Source: a virus
IMG/VR virus record: IMGVR_UViG_3300025086_000207
Coordinates: 1 to 25,919 of that record
Length of the DNA: 25,919 bases
Strand: one strand, 5' to 3'
The position numbers and the translations under genes were made by a program. The notes beneath the pieces are model-generated. The model saw nothing but the letters and a program-made list of their open reading frames with translations. It did no database searches and had not been told where the DNA came from. Shown piece by piece: positions 15,609 to 21,844 of the stretch (position 1 is its first letter; every line of letters starts with the position of its first letter).

Positions 15609-15868
15609 TGAAAGAAGATCCTAGATTAGCGCGGGCTGGTGTGTCTGGTTTTAACAAACCCAAGCGCACACCTAACCACAAAACAAAGTCACACGTTGTC
15701 GTCGCTAGGTCCGGCGACATGGTAAAAACCATTAGATTTGGCCAGCAGGGTGTGTCTGGTTCGAAAGATGGAACAGCCCGAAACAAAGCATTTAAAGCGC
15801 GCCACGCAAGTAATATCGCTAAAGGAAAAATGTCTGCGGCGTATTGGGCTAATAAAGTTAAGTGGTAA
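15608..15868 (+). CDS. DUF6321-like basic phage protein (86 aa)
   Basis: 86 aa, strongly basic. Contains RAGVSGFNKPKRTPNHKTKS, HVVVARSGDMVKTIRFGQQG, VSGSKDG and the closing FKARHASNIAKGKMSAAYWA, then NKVKW. This is a widespread phage family (DUF6321 in my recollection), often found near head or lysis genes and with no proven role. The RFGQQGVSG and KARHAKNI-type motifs are its most conserved parts, and both are present. Nucleic acid binding is suggested by charge only. TAATG overlap with the holin stop. Confidence 0.75.
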   Translation: MKEDPRLARAGVSGFNKPKRTPNHKTKSHVVVARSGDMVKTIRFGQQGVSGSKDGTARNKAFKARHASNIAKGKMSAAYWANKVKW

Positions 15869-15886
15869 TTAGGAAAGGAGAAACAA

Positions 15887-16066
15887 ATGAAAGGTGTAAA
15901 ACACTATACAGCAAACGGTAAACTTTACACTGGTGCTACGCATAAAATGAAAAATGGTACGTTGCACTCAGGCAAGACACATACGCCTGCTAGTAAAAAA
16001 TTATTTCATTATAGTGGATTGTCAAAAACAGCACAGGCAAAAACTAGAATAAAAAAAGGAAAGTAA
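15887..16066 (+). CDS. 59-aa basic phage protein
   Basis: ATG 15887 to TAA 16064-16066 with an AAAGGAGAAAC ribosome-binding site. The product starts MKGVKHYTANGKLYTGATHK, contains NGTLHSGKTHTPASKKLFH and ends AKTRIKKGK. It has 15 Lys/Arg and 5 His in 59 residues. Similar short 'VKHYTxxGKxYTGxTHK...G.lHSGkTHt.sSkkLyH' proteins are frequent in marine phages to my knowledge, and their function is unknown. The stop codon is immediately followed by the next ATG. Confidence 0.75.
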   Translation: MKGVKHYTANGKLYTGATHKMKNGTLHSGKTHTPASKKLFHYSGLSKTAQAKTRIKKGK

Positions 16067-16210
16067 ATGAGTTTGTATTCAAATATTCATAAAAAACGTG
16101 CAAGAATTAAAGCTGGTTCTAATGAAAAAATGCGTAAAGTTGGGTCTAAAGGCGCACCCAAAGCAAGCGCATTTAAAGCTGCTGCAAAAACGGCAAAGAA
16201 AAGAAAATGA
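16067..16210 (+). CDS. 47-aa basic phage protein
   Basis: ATG 16067 directly follows the previous stop; TGA 16208-16210 overlaps the endolysin ATG (16207). The product begins MSLYSNIHKKRARIKAGSNE and continues KMRKVGSKGAPKASAFKAAA. It is about one third Lys/Arg. 'MSLYxNIHkKRaRIkaGSgEKMRkpGsKGAPta..F' is a recurrent phage micro-protein family by my knowledge, of unknown role. The Ala/Lys tail resembles nucleoid-type or capsid-internal basic proteins, which is only a compositional remark. AAAGGA upstream may serve as ribosome-binding site. Confidence 0.75.
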   Translation: MSLYSNIHKKRARIKAGSNEKMRKVGSKGAPKASAFKAAAKTAKKRK

Positions 16211-16827
16211 GCAATGCAATGCGAAAATTACAGACGAAGATTGGCGTTTCTGCCGATAATTCGTTTGGGCCAAATACGGCGCGCGCAATCGCCAAGCATT
16301 ACGAATTATCTAACAAGCGCGCCGCGCATTTAATGGGGCAGGCTCACCACGAATCCGGCGGGTTTAAATTAACAAAAGAAAACCTAAGTTACTCTGTCGA
16401 GGCTATGATGCGGGTTTGGCCGCGTCGGTTTCCCACCAAGGAAAGCGCGGAGCCATTTGCGCGCAATCCAAAAGCTTTAGCTGAAAACGTGTACTTTGGG
16501 CGTATGGGCAATGATACGAAAGAAAAAGCCAGCCTCTACTTGGGGCGCGGATTTTTACAATTGACGGGATACAACAACGTCAAAGCATTTGCTTCTGATA
16601 TGGGTTTGCCGGAGGTTATAGAAGATCCTTCACTGCTAGAAGAAGAATACGCGTTTGAAACGGCTGTGTGGTTTTTTAACACTAACGGGTTGTACAAGAT
16701 TGCGGATACTGGTGTTGATGGTGAAGTTATTCGTGCAATAACAAAGCGTGTGAATGGTGGTTATCACGGAATCGACGATAGGATATACCAAACCACAAAA
16801 ATCCATACTTGGTTAGAAAGTGCTTAA
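16207..16827 (+). CDS. endolysin, glycoside hydrolase family 19 (chitinase-like lysozyme)
   Basis: 206 aa, cleaving the glycan strands of peptidoglycan. The GH19 core is clear: the catalytic Glu in GQAHHESGGF (E49), ENLSYSVEAMMRVWPRRFP (58-76), NVYFGRMGN (94-102), LGRGFLQLTGYNNV (112-125) and the closing RVNGGYHGIDDR (181-192). The first about 30 residues (RKLQTKIGVSADNSFGPNTARAI) look like the remnant of a peptidoglycan-binding repeat fused to the catalytic domain. No signal peptide or anchor is present, so release depends on the holin. ATGA overlap with the micro-protein upstream; the next gene starts at the base after the stop. Confidence 0.9.
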   Translation: MSNAMRKLQTKIGVSADNSFGPNTARAIAKHYELSNKRAAHLMGQAHHESGGFKLTKENLSYSVEAMMRVWPRRFPTKESAEPFARNPKALAENVYFGRMGNDTKEKASLYLGRGFLQLTGYNNVKAFASDMGLPEVIEDPSLLEEEYAFETAVWFFNTNGLYKIADTGVDGEVIRAITKRVNGGYHGIDDRIYQTTKIHTWLESA

Positions 16828-17217
16828 ATGCACGATCAACTGGCCCGCGCGAGTATTGGGCGCGCTGGTGAGTATTTGGCACTCAGCAGGATTTCGAGGT
16901 ATGGTCATAAGTGCAATTTAATACACGGCAGTGTTGACGATGCCTACATTAAAACAATTGATGGCTTAATACTAACGCTGCAAATAAAAACTGCATCCGC
17001 ACCTCCCGCCGGACGTAGGTCTTACTCATTTCACACCAAAACTATAAAAAACCATAAAAGATCAGATGTTTGGGCTTTTGTTGTATTAGATTTTGAAAAT
17101 ATATTTTTTTGTCGTGGAGACAGTCCAATAATACAAAAATTCCAAACACGCCTTAAACCTGCTATGTTTTTAAACGAAAAAACATCAATGAAAGAAGTTT
17201 TTAACTCTTTCTCCTAA
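16828..17217 (+). CDS. PD-(D/E)XK-like nuclease-fold protein (129 aa)
   Basis: 129 aa. The pattern RASIGRAGEYLALSRISRYGHKC followed by DAYIKTIDGLILTLQIKTA matches the PD-(D/E)XK fold: E15 in helix 1, D46 (TIDGLI) and Q52-I-K54 in the place of (E/D)xK. A later strand, SDVWAFVVLDF, also fits. Members with Q in place of E/D are known in this superfamily, so activity is uncertain. It begins right after the endolysin stop and ends the late block; the early-type promoter/operator follows. A DNA-processing or host-DNA role is inference. No terminator was seen after it. Confidence 0.55.
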   Translation: MHDQLARASIGRAGEYLALSRISRYGHKCNLIHGSVDDAYIKTIDGLILTLQIKTASAPPAGRRSYSFHTKTIKNHKRSDVWAFVVLDFENIFFCRGDSPIIQKFQTRLKPAMFLNEKTSMKEVFNSFS

Positions 17218-17225
17218 TTTACCTC

Positions 17226-17253
17226 TTGTAATAGTATATAAAATATATATACT
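17226..17253 (+). promoter_or_regulatory. AT-rich promoter with 21-bp palindromic operator (copy 1)
   Basis: TTGTAA (17226-17231), a 16-bp spacer and TATACT (17248-17253). A 21-bp palindrome (17233-17253; arms AGTATAT and ATATACT, 7-nt centre) covers the spacer and -10, so a bound repressor would block RNA polymerase. The whole 28-bp element aligns without gaps, 21 of 28 identical, with 20008-20035. It precedes the early small-gene run, whose first ATG is at 17281 behind AGGAGG. Confidence 0.6.
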
Positions 17254-17280
17254 AGGCATATAAACAGGAGGAAATTTAAA

Positions 17281-17523
17281 ATGGAACAAGTAACAATGTT
17301 TGATGCTGAGGGCAAAGAGTTTGAAATGAAACGAGTAACAATTGAAAATCTCGAGCGTCAATTAGCATTAGGTCCTAACTGTGAGTTTGTCATTGGTGTT
17401 GCTCTTAGTTGCTCTAACCATGAGGAGTTTCACAGCCATTGCTGGCGGCGTGTGTCCGGCCCAGAGCATGGTAAGGCCGTGTATGATCGTATCCACGCTG
17501 CCAAAGATGCTGAATATGCATAA
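17281..17523 (+). CDS. early small protein (80 aa), Cys/His-rich middle
   Basis: 80 aa with the strongest ribosome-binding site in the window (AGGAGGAAA, 9 bases before the ATG), first gene after the palindromic promoter. Residues 34-56 carry C34, C44, H47, H51, H53 and C54, which could bind a metal, but no named zinc-finger spacing is met. I recognise no family. Strong translation signals and position suggest an early, abundant product such as a host-takeover factor; that is inference. A UUCG hairpin follows its stop within 7 bases. Confidence 0.65.
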   Translation: MEQVTMFDAEGKEFEMKRVTIENLERQLALGPNCEFVIGVALSCSNHEEFHSHCWRRVSGPEHGKAVYDRIHAAKDAEYA

Positions 17524-17529
17524 TCGATG

Positions 17530-17550
17530 GGGGGGCTTCGGCTCCCCTTT
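17530..17550 (+). terminator. UUCG-capped hairpin, weak terminator or mRNA-stabilising element
   Basis: Stem GGGGGGC (17530-17536), loop TTCG (17537-17540) and GCTCCCC (17541-17547), with one G-T wobble, then TTTAACTT. The extra-stable tetraloop and a T-run of only 3 suggest partial termination or 3'-end protection of the 80-aa gene's mRNA, lowering expression of the genes downstream. Confidence 0.7.
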
Positions 17551-17577
17551 AACTTATTGTCCAGAAGGAAAATCCAA

Positions 17578-17778
17578 ATGAAAATTAAAGTAAGCGTTAC
17601 AATTGATGTTGACCCAAAATCATACGCTGAATGCTATGATGAAGAATACACTAAAAACCACAACCAAGTTATTAAAAATGATGCCACGCATTGTGTTGAG
17701 CAATCTTTGACTGATTGGTTTGATCGAATTGGCTTTGAAGGTAAAGTCGTTAACCCTAAATTTATAGAGGCAGTGTAA
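17578..17778 (+). CDS. small early protein (66 aa)
   Basis: 66 aa from ATG 17578, chosen because AGAAGG lies upstream at good spacing; the upstream in-frame ATG 17527 would place the UUCG hairpin inside the coding region. It starts MKIKVSVTIDVDPKSYAECY, with alternating hydrophobic residues like an edge beta-strand, and continues with a Thr/Asn/Lys-rich helix and VEQSLTDWFDRIGFEGKV. The shape recalls small DUF proteins of early phage regions, and no function is known. The stop overlaps the next start (TAATG). Confidence 0.65.
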   Translation: MKIKVSVTIDVDPKSYAECYDEEYTKNHNQVIKNDATHCVEQSLTDWFDRIGFEGKVVNPKFIEAV

Positions 17779-18098
17779 TGGAACTTGCCGTAACAATCGA
17801 AAAGACTGATGTAAAAATTTACACAGTGCAATGCTCCATCAACATGGATGACGTGATCAAGTTTGTGGATGCAAGCTACGGATCATATCACGAAAATGAA
17901 ATTGAAACCTTAGATGATCCAATGGATGAGCCGGAATGCACTGAGGATGAATATTATGAGCATCACATAGGTGAGTATATGGATTATCAAGATGCAGATC
18001 TTTTGCTCACTGATAATTGCCACAGTTACAAAGTGTATCACTTAGAAAGTGAGGAATGTTCACTTAAATCATTTAGCAAAATTGAGGAGGAAGCCTGA
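17778..18098 (+). CDS. acidic early protein (106 aa)
   Basis: 106 aa with a markedly acidic centre (residues 38-75, many Asp/Glu and several Tyr/His, for example ETLDDPMDEPECTEDEYYEH) and an estimated strongly negative charge. The N-terminus (LAVTIEKTDVKIYTVQCSIN) is beta-like. Highly acidic small early proteins are often DNA mimics or inhibitors in phages, but there is no sequence motif here to show that. Both ends are coupled by TAATG/TGATG overlaps. No family recognised. Confidence 0.65.
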   Translation: MELAVTIEKTDVKIYTVQCSINMDDVIKFVDASYGSYHENEIETLDDPMDEPECTEDEYYEHHIGEYMDYQDADLLLTDNCHSYKVYHLESEECSLKSFSKIEEEA

Positions 18099-18424
18099 TG
18101 GCATCTACTCGATACGCAATACATGCTTCAAGCACTAAGCTTTTTAAAAACTCAGATAATTTTGACTTTAAACAGGGCTGGTATAACGGCAGGATGGTAT
18201 ATGACCCAAACATAATTAAAATTGTGAAAACCATTAGAAAAGATTTGCAAAAAACTTTTGTTGACGAAGCCAGCGCAACAGATTTTATCAAAACGCTGCC
18301 CCAAAATAGGCTTACAGACACGTCTATTACTGCTTACACTTACAAAGTTTTAAAAATTGAAGCCTTGCCAACTCCAGAGGAAAAGCTTCTTCGGGCAATA
18401 TTTGGTGAGAAAGAGGAGGCGTAA
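18098..18424 (+). CDS. early protein of unknown function (108 aa)
   Basis: 108 aa, soluble and Lys-rich in the middle (IIKIVKTIRKDLQKTF), with a Glu-rich end. The ribosome-binding site is GAGGAGG, lying within the end of the upstream gene. Starts MASTRYAIHASSTKLFKNSD. No recognised domain. The next gene also begins MAST after a 2-base gap, but the two do not otherwise look alike, so I see no duplication. Confidence 0.6.
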   Translation: MASTRYAIHASSTKLFKNSDNFDFKQGWYNGRMVYDPNIIKIVKTIRKDLQKTFVDEASATDFIKTLPQNRLTDTSITAYTYKVLKIEALPTPEEKLLRAIFGEKEEA

Positions 18425-18426
18425 TT

Positions 18427-18735
18427 ATGGCATCTACGACAATAGATTTAACTGAAATTAATGATGAAAACATTTTTGAGATTGCAGAAAAACACGCTGA
18501 TAAAAAGATAACTGGCGATTGGTTAACTGGCGATTGCGAGATTAGAAACTTTGTTAATAAAAGATGCAATCAAGCTTTTATCGCTGGGATAATGTTTGCA
18601 ATGGAAAACATTACGACAGAGATTGATGGCGTCAACGTTTTCACAACCTTATTAACTGACGTTGAGGGTGATGATTGGACCGACATGGTTTTTAAGAGCC
18701 ACTCTATTTTATTGCAAGAAGAGGAGGAGTTTTAA
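18427..18735 (+). CDS. early acidic protein of unknown function (102 aa)
   Basis: 102 aa with GAGGAGG ahead of the ATG. Contains ENIFEIAEKHADKKITGDWL, a Cys-containing segment DCEIRNFVNKRCNQAF and an acidic end (LLQEEEEF). Soluble; no motif or family recognised. The stop shares a base with the next start (TAATG), so it is translationally coupled to the 36-aa membrane protein. Confidence 0.6.
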   Translation: MASTTIDLTEINDENIFEIAEKHADKKITGDWLTGDCEIRNFVNKRCNQAFIAGIMFAMENITTEIDGVNVFTTLLTDVEGDDWTDMVFKSHSILLQEEEEF

Positions 18736-18845
18736 TGAAAAAGTTTTTCAAACGACTTGAAGAAAACCCAGCGGCAGAACTCGTGGGAGCCATTGCGCTT
18801 GTTGCCGCGTTAGTAGTGTCACTATTCTTTGGGCAACCAATTTAA
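18735..18845 (+). CDS. 36-aa single-pass membrane micro-protein
   Basis: ATG 18735 to TAA 18843-18845, overlapping the upstream stop by one base and preceded by GAGGAGGAG. The product is MKKFFKRLEENPAAELVGAI followed by ALVAALVVSLFF. A basic N-terminus, then a hydrophobic helix (about residues 15-33), indicates a single transmembrane segment with the N-terminus inside by the positive-inside rule. Phage micro-membrane proteins often act in superinfection exclusion or on host membrane enzymes, but nothing here identifies a target. Confidence 0.65.
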   Translation: MKKFFKRLEENPAAELVGAIALVAALVVSLFFGQPI

Positions 18846-18860
18846 ACGGGAGAGAAGTTA

Positions 18861-19037
18861 ATGCTTAAAATTAAATTAATAGATTGCCCAGAATGCTCTG
18901 GAGAAGGTGAAGCAACATATGAGCGCGTTGTCGCCCAAGGGTTTAATAATCCTTTTCCAGAATATGAGGATTATAAAACTGAATGTGAAAACTGTTACGG
19001 TGTGGGGCAAATAGAGCCTCTGGAGGAGGATGAATAA
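18861..19037 (+). CDS. 58-aa DnaJ-type zinc-ribbon protein
   Basis: ATG 18861 behind GGGAGAG; TAA 19035-19037 overlaps the next ATG. Two CxxCxGxG motifs, CPECSGEG (C9/C12) and CENCYGVG (C42/C45), flank about 30 residues, the layout of half a DnaJ central zinc domain. In DnaJ such motifs bind zinc and help hold unfolded protein. Stand-alone versions occur in phages and may be protein- or RNA-binding adaptors. Zinc binding is a strong inference from the four cysteines; the partner is unknown. The acidic end (PLEEDE) contains the ribosome-binding site of the next gene. Confidence 0.7.
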   Translation: MLKIKLIDCPECSGEGEATYERVVAQGFNNPFPEYEDYKTECENCYGVGQIEPLEEDE

Positions 19038-19789
19038 TGACCCATATTGATGAAGAAACATTTGTTGAGCAAATTAAAATGGCCGCTGGTGCTGGGTTGT
19101 CACAAACTCAAATTGCAGAATTGTTTTTTGAAACTTCAAGTAAAATTCACAGAATATCTAAAAAACATAATATTCAATTTAATGCAAAAAGGATTAAAAG
19201 AAATGTCAAAAAATCAGAAAGTAAAAATGTTAATTGCGAGATTGGAGCGCACGACGGACATCATGTTGATGCAGGCGGAGATGCGCGGCAGACCGAACTT
19301 TTTCCAAAGTCTCGAAGAGCAAAAGCAAATACAGAAAATGTTAAAAGAAGAAGTTTACAAGATATTAAAGCTGAACTGATACGGCTTTGCGCGGCAACGA
19401 AATCGAAACAAGAAAGAGAGGAATATCTTGGCAGGGCAATGCTTGAGTACGAGCGTAATACTTGGCTCGATAAAAAACACGACCACTTTCCAAAAAACTT
19501 TAATGGGAAAGAGTTTATTAGCAAAAGTGTAAAAATTGCTGAAATTCAACGGCAAAAATATAATAAAAAACAAATGCAAAGATTGCTGGATGTGTTTCCT
19601 GACGAAGCAGAATTGTCATCGACTGAAGTTGCGGCACTGGTCGGTGAAAGTGTGTCACGCACCAGCAGCTACCTAAACAAATTGGTGGATAATGACATGA
19701 TTATTCGTGAAAGACGTTTGGTTAACGTCGATCAAAACTATGGGCGCGGTAAGAAACAGCACCGCTGGATTTATTGGAAAGATAAGTAA
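19037..19789 (+). CDS. helix-turn-helix plus winged-helix DNA-binding protein (250 aa)
   Basis: 250 aa. Residues about 7-48 form an HTH (EQIKMAAGAGLSQTQIAELF, then KIHRISKKHNIQF). A basic linker (55-105) follows, then a helical middle (106-175) and a C-terminal winged helix (about 185-250), including LSSTEVAALVGESVSRTSSY and LNKLVDNDMIIRERR. Two DNA-binding ends suggest a regulator or a replication initiator-like protein; it lies just before the replication module. The linker residues 56-105 look atypical, and another frame codes a plausible 58-aa protein across them (19203-19379). The protein may therefore be a fusion, or the junction may hide a frameshift. Confidence 0.65.
   Translation: MTHIDEETFVEQIKMAAGAGLSQTQIAELFFETSSKIHRISKKHNIQFNAKRIKRNVKKSESKNVNCEIGAHDGHHVDAGGDARQTELFPKSRRAKANTENVKRRSLQDIKAELIRLCAATKSKQEREEYLGRAMLEYERNTWLDKKHDHFPKNFNGKEFISKSVKIAEIQRQKYNKKQMQRLLDVFPDEAELSSTEVAALVGESVSRTSSYLNKLVDNDMIIRERRLVNVDQNYGRGKKQHRWIYWKDK
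19203..19379 (+). CDS. nested 58-aa ORF in the +1 frame (candidate overprinted gene)
   Basis: Lies wholly inside the 250-aa DNA-binding gene. AAAAAGGA ends 9 bases before its ATG, a better site than many accepted genes here. The product, MSKNQKVKMLIARLERTTDI then MLMQAEMRGRPNFFQSLEEQ and KMLKEEVYKILK, is a credible amphipathic helical protein. The main frame over the same bases gives a Ser/Asn/Asp/His-rich stretch less like folded protein. Genuine overprinting, a past fusion of two genes with a third between, or chance are all possible. Confidence 0.4.
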   Translation: MSKNQKVKMLIARLERTTDIMLMQAEMRGRPNFFQSLEEQKQIQKMLKEEVYKILKLN

Positions 19790-20004
19790 TGTATTGGATC
19801 GTTTTAATTTTAACTTACTATGTCGAGGAAAACCCAATTCATAGTTATATTTATTTTAGAGATATGGAAACTTGTTACTCCGCGAGTGATAAAATTTATC
19901 CAATAATTTATGAAAATTATAAATCATCAATGTCGCGGTGCAGGCAAACTGATTTAATGCAGAACTCTTACAAACAACGTCCAAAATTAAGAAAAAACAA
20001 TTAG
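19789..20004 (+). CDS. small protein with hydrophobic N-terminus (71 aa)
   Basis: 71 aa, starting MYWIVLILTYYVEENPIHSY, with a short hydrophobic beginning that could be a signal anchor, then CYSASDKIYPIIYENYKSSM, SRC and a basic end. Two cysteines (C29, C50) could form a disulphide if exported. TAATG overlap with the upstream gene. Phage proteins that start with a short hydrophobic stretch and carry paired cysteines are common, but I recognise no family. It is the last gene before the second palindromic promoter. Confidence 0.5.
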   Translation: MYWIVLILTYYVEENPIHSYIYFRDMETCYSASDKIYPIIYENYKSSMSRCRQTDLMQNSYKQRPKLRKNN

Positions 20005-20007
20005 CGG

Positions 20008-20035
20008 TTGTGTCAATATATAAAAAATATATTGT
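20008..20035 (+). promoter_or_regulatory. AT-rich promoter with 21-bp palindromic operator (copy 2)
   Basis: TTGTGT (20008-20013), a 16-bp spacer and TATTGT (20030-20035). A palindrome (20014-20034; arms CAATATAT and ATATATTG around five A) spans spacer and -10. Ungapped alignment with 17226-17253 gives 21 of 28 identities; several differences are paired so that each copy stays palindromic. It lies 20 bases upstream of the ribbon-helix-helix gene, a natural candidate for autoregulation. The -10 is weak on its own. Confidence 0.55.
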
Positions 20036-20054
20036 TTGATGGAAGGGAAGATTT

Positions 20055-20219
20055 ATGTACGATAAAAAGATATTAATTAGTCTTAGTGAGACGCAGCACG
20101 ACGCAATCACTGATGCCGCACGAAAGATGGGTCTAAGTTTCACGGCGTTTGTGCGTGTCGCCGCAATCGGTATGGCTGCGGATCAGGGTGTCGAAGTCAA
20201 GCAGCCACGGGCCGACTGA
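20055..20219 (+). CDS. ribbon-helix-helix (Arc/CopG-like) regulator (54 aa)
   Basis: ATG 20055 behind GGAAGGGAAG; TGA 20217-20219 overlaps the next ATG. MYDKKILISLSETQHDAITD followed by AARKMGLSFTAFVRVAAIGM shows the RHH layout: a short beta strand (KKILISL), helix A, the G-L-S turn and helix B. RHH proteins dimerise, read the major groove with the strand and usually repress from inverted repeats. A 21-bp palindrome overlaps the promoter just upstream, with a second copy at 17233-17253. Repression of both early operons is therefore a specific, testable inference. It heads the recombination/replication module. Confidence 0.75.
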   Translation: MYDKKILISLSETQHDAITDAARKMGLSFTAFVRVAAIGMAADQGVEVKQPRAD

Positions 20220-20608
20220 TGGTTAACAGTAGAAACAAGGGCGCCGGATTTGAGCGTGAGGTATCATCATACCTCTTCGATGAGACAGGCATAAAGTTCA
20301 AAAGAGATCTCGAACAGTATAGAACTGGTGGCCACGCTGATTTAATTCCAGACGATCCAGACTTTCCGTTTACACTTGAGTTGAAACGCTACAAAGACGC
20401 GCCAATCGGTGGAGCGCCTGCGTGGTGGGATCAAGTTAAATTTGCGGCAGATCGTGAGGGCAAAATACCTTGCCTGATTTACAAATATGATCGCAAGCCA
20501 ATTCGTTGCGTCATACCCCTCAATTCAATTATGGCGGGCGGTGAAGATTATAGGGTGGAAGTTGATTTTCCTGCGTTCTGTTTTATTGTGCGGGAACTCA
20601 TGTCGTGA
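20219..20608 (+). CDS. PD-(D/E)XK endonuclease, Holliday-junction-resolvase-like (129 aa)
   Basis: 129 aa. Motifs: NKGAGFEREV (residues 6-15, catalytic Glu in helix 1), D41 in GGHADLI, E54-L-K56 in LELKRYK, and WWDQVK (69-74). This is the small Hjc/archaeal-type resolvase layout common in phage recombination modules, resolving branched DNA. All active-site residues seem intact. The ATG overlaps the RHH stop and the gene overlaps the next nuclease by 4 bases. A role with the RecE-like exonuclease and SSB downstream is inferred from synteny. Confidence 0.7.
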   Translation: MVNSRNKGAGFEREVSSYLFDETGIKFKRDLEQYRTGGHADLIPDDPDFPFTLELKRYKDAPIGGAPAWWDQVKFAADREGKIPCLIYKYDRKPIRCVIPLNSIMAGGEDYRVEVDFPAFCFIVRELMS

Positions 20609-21027
20609 ACAGGACGTTATACGAAACGCGGTTAGACCGCAGCAAAGAAATAAACGCCATCGAAAAGTTTATTGAAAATTTTGGTGGTGGTGCGGGTTAC
20701 GTTAAACTTCCAATTCAGTATAAGATGGATTTCTGCGTCACCCGAAATAAATTTGCCACCAGCTTTGTCGAGGTGAAATGCAGAAACAATAAAATGGAAG
20801 CCTACCCAACTTACATGATTTCACTATCCAAAATACTTTCCGCAGCGCAGTACAGAGATTTTGGCATTAACTGCATTTTACTTGTGCAGTGGACTGACAA
20901 GATGGGCTGGGTGCGAATGCCAAATAAGGAATGGCTTACCAAGGTGGGCGGTAGGAAAGATCGTGGGGATTGGCAGGACGTAGAACCAGTAACCCACATA
21001 CCAATTTCAGAATTTAAAATTATCTAG
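20605..21027 (+). CDS. second small PD-(D/E)XK-like nuclease (140 aa)
   Basis: 140 aa with a GTG start overlapping the previous stop (GTGA). Motifs in order: E16/E20 in helix 1 (SKEINAIEKF), D42 in YKMDFCV, E56-V-K58 in SFVEVKCR, then a helix with YPTYMISLSKILSA. This fits a VRR-NUC/PD-(D/E)XK fold distinct from the neighbour (different spacing and surroundings), so it is not a simple duplication. The substrate is unknown; branched or damaged phage DNA is plausible given the module. GCACCGG-type specificity domains or methylase partners are absent, arguing against a restriction enzyme. Confidence 0.6.
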   Translation: MNRTLYETRLDRSKEINAIEKFIENFGGGAGYVKLPIQYKMDFCVTRNKFATSFVEVKCRNNKMEAYPTYMISLSKILSAAQYRDFGINCILLVQWTDKMGWVRMPNKEWLTKVGGRKDRGDWQDVEPVTHIPISEFKII

Positions 21028-21037
21028 GGAGCGAGAT

Positions 21038-21835
21038 ATGACAATTATAAAATCAGACGCCATGTCAAATGAACAGTACCACGAAGATCCAGCGTTTTCC
21101 TCAACTGATGTAAAAATGGTGAGCAACAAAAGTTTAGCGCATTGGGCTGGCAACGTAAGAAAAGAGAGCCACGCCTTTGACCTTGGCTCCAGTGTTCATG
21201 CACTCTTATTGGAACCCGAAAAAGATTTAGTTATTCGCGGGCCGGAGACGCGGCGCGGAAAGGCTTGGGCGGAGCTAAAAGAGGAAGCCGATAACACTGG
21301 AAAGATATTACTCACTGAATCTGACTTCGACCTCGCATCAGATATGGCGGAATCTTGCCTAAAAAATGAGATGGCAAATCACTTGTTAACCAACGATGAT
21401 TTGCTGGCGGAAGCATCATTTTTTGCAACCGACCCAGATATTGATATTCCACTCAAAACGAGGCCGGACGGATTATTGAGGAATAGCGGTATTGTGATTG
21501 ACATTAAAACCTGCCAAGATGCCAGCCCGCGAGGGTTTGAAAGAGCCGTCAGATCGTTCGGGTATGATTTGCAGGCGTCTCTATATTTACATATTTTAAG
21601 ATTAAATAATATTAAGGTTAAAAATTTCATTTTTATTTGTATTGAAAAGGATAAGCCGCACGTAATCGCCTGCCATGAACTGAGTGAGATGTATTTGAGA
21701 CACGCGCACAACAGAGTTACTGAAACTCTTATAAAAATGAAAAATGCCATTGACACTAATGATTTTGGAACTGGCTACCCAGACATAAACACAATTCATC
21801 TGCCCGCGTGGATGGAAAGTGAAAATTCTTTTTAA
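21038..21835 (+). CDS. RecE-like PD-(D/E)XK exonuclease
   Basis: 265 aa. The start MSNEQYHEDPAFSSTDVKMV (residues 9-28) and GSSVHALLLEP (50-60) are hallmarks of the RecE C-terminal exonuclease family. Active-site residues: H54, E125 (LAEASFF), D144 (RPDGLL), D155-I-K157 (VIDIKT) and Q179 (YDLQASLY). RecE degrades the 5' strand of duplex ends, exposing 3' single strands for annealing. The SSB-like gene next door fits that job. GGGAGCG precedes the ATG. A hairpin (21845-21861) separates it from the SSB-like gene. Confidence 0.85.
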   Translation: MTIIKSDAMSNEQYHEDPAFSSTDVKMVSNKSLAHWAGNVRKESHAFDLGSSVHALLLEPEKDLVIRGPETRRGKAWAELKEEADNTGKILLTESDFDLASDMAESCLKNEMANHLLTNDDLLAEASFFATDPDIDIPLKTRPDGLLRNSGIVIDIKTCQDASPRGFERAVRSFGYDLQASLYLHILRLNNIKVKNFIFICIEKDKPHVIACHELSEMYLRHAHNRVTETLIKMKNAIDTNDFGTGYPDINTIHLPAWMESENSF

Positions 21836-21844
21836 GAGATCCCA

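Noticed and set aside
17527-17577. In-frame upstream start for the 66-aa protein
   Set aside because: Would encode part of the UUCG hairpin; ATG 17578 has the proper ribosome-binding site.
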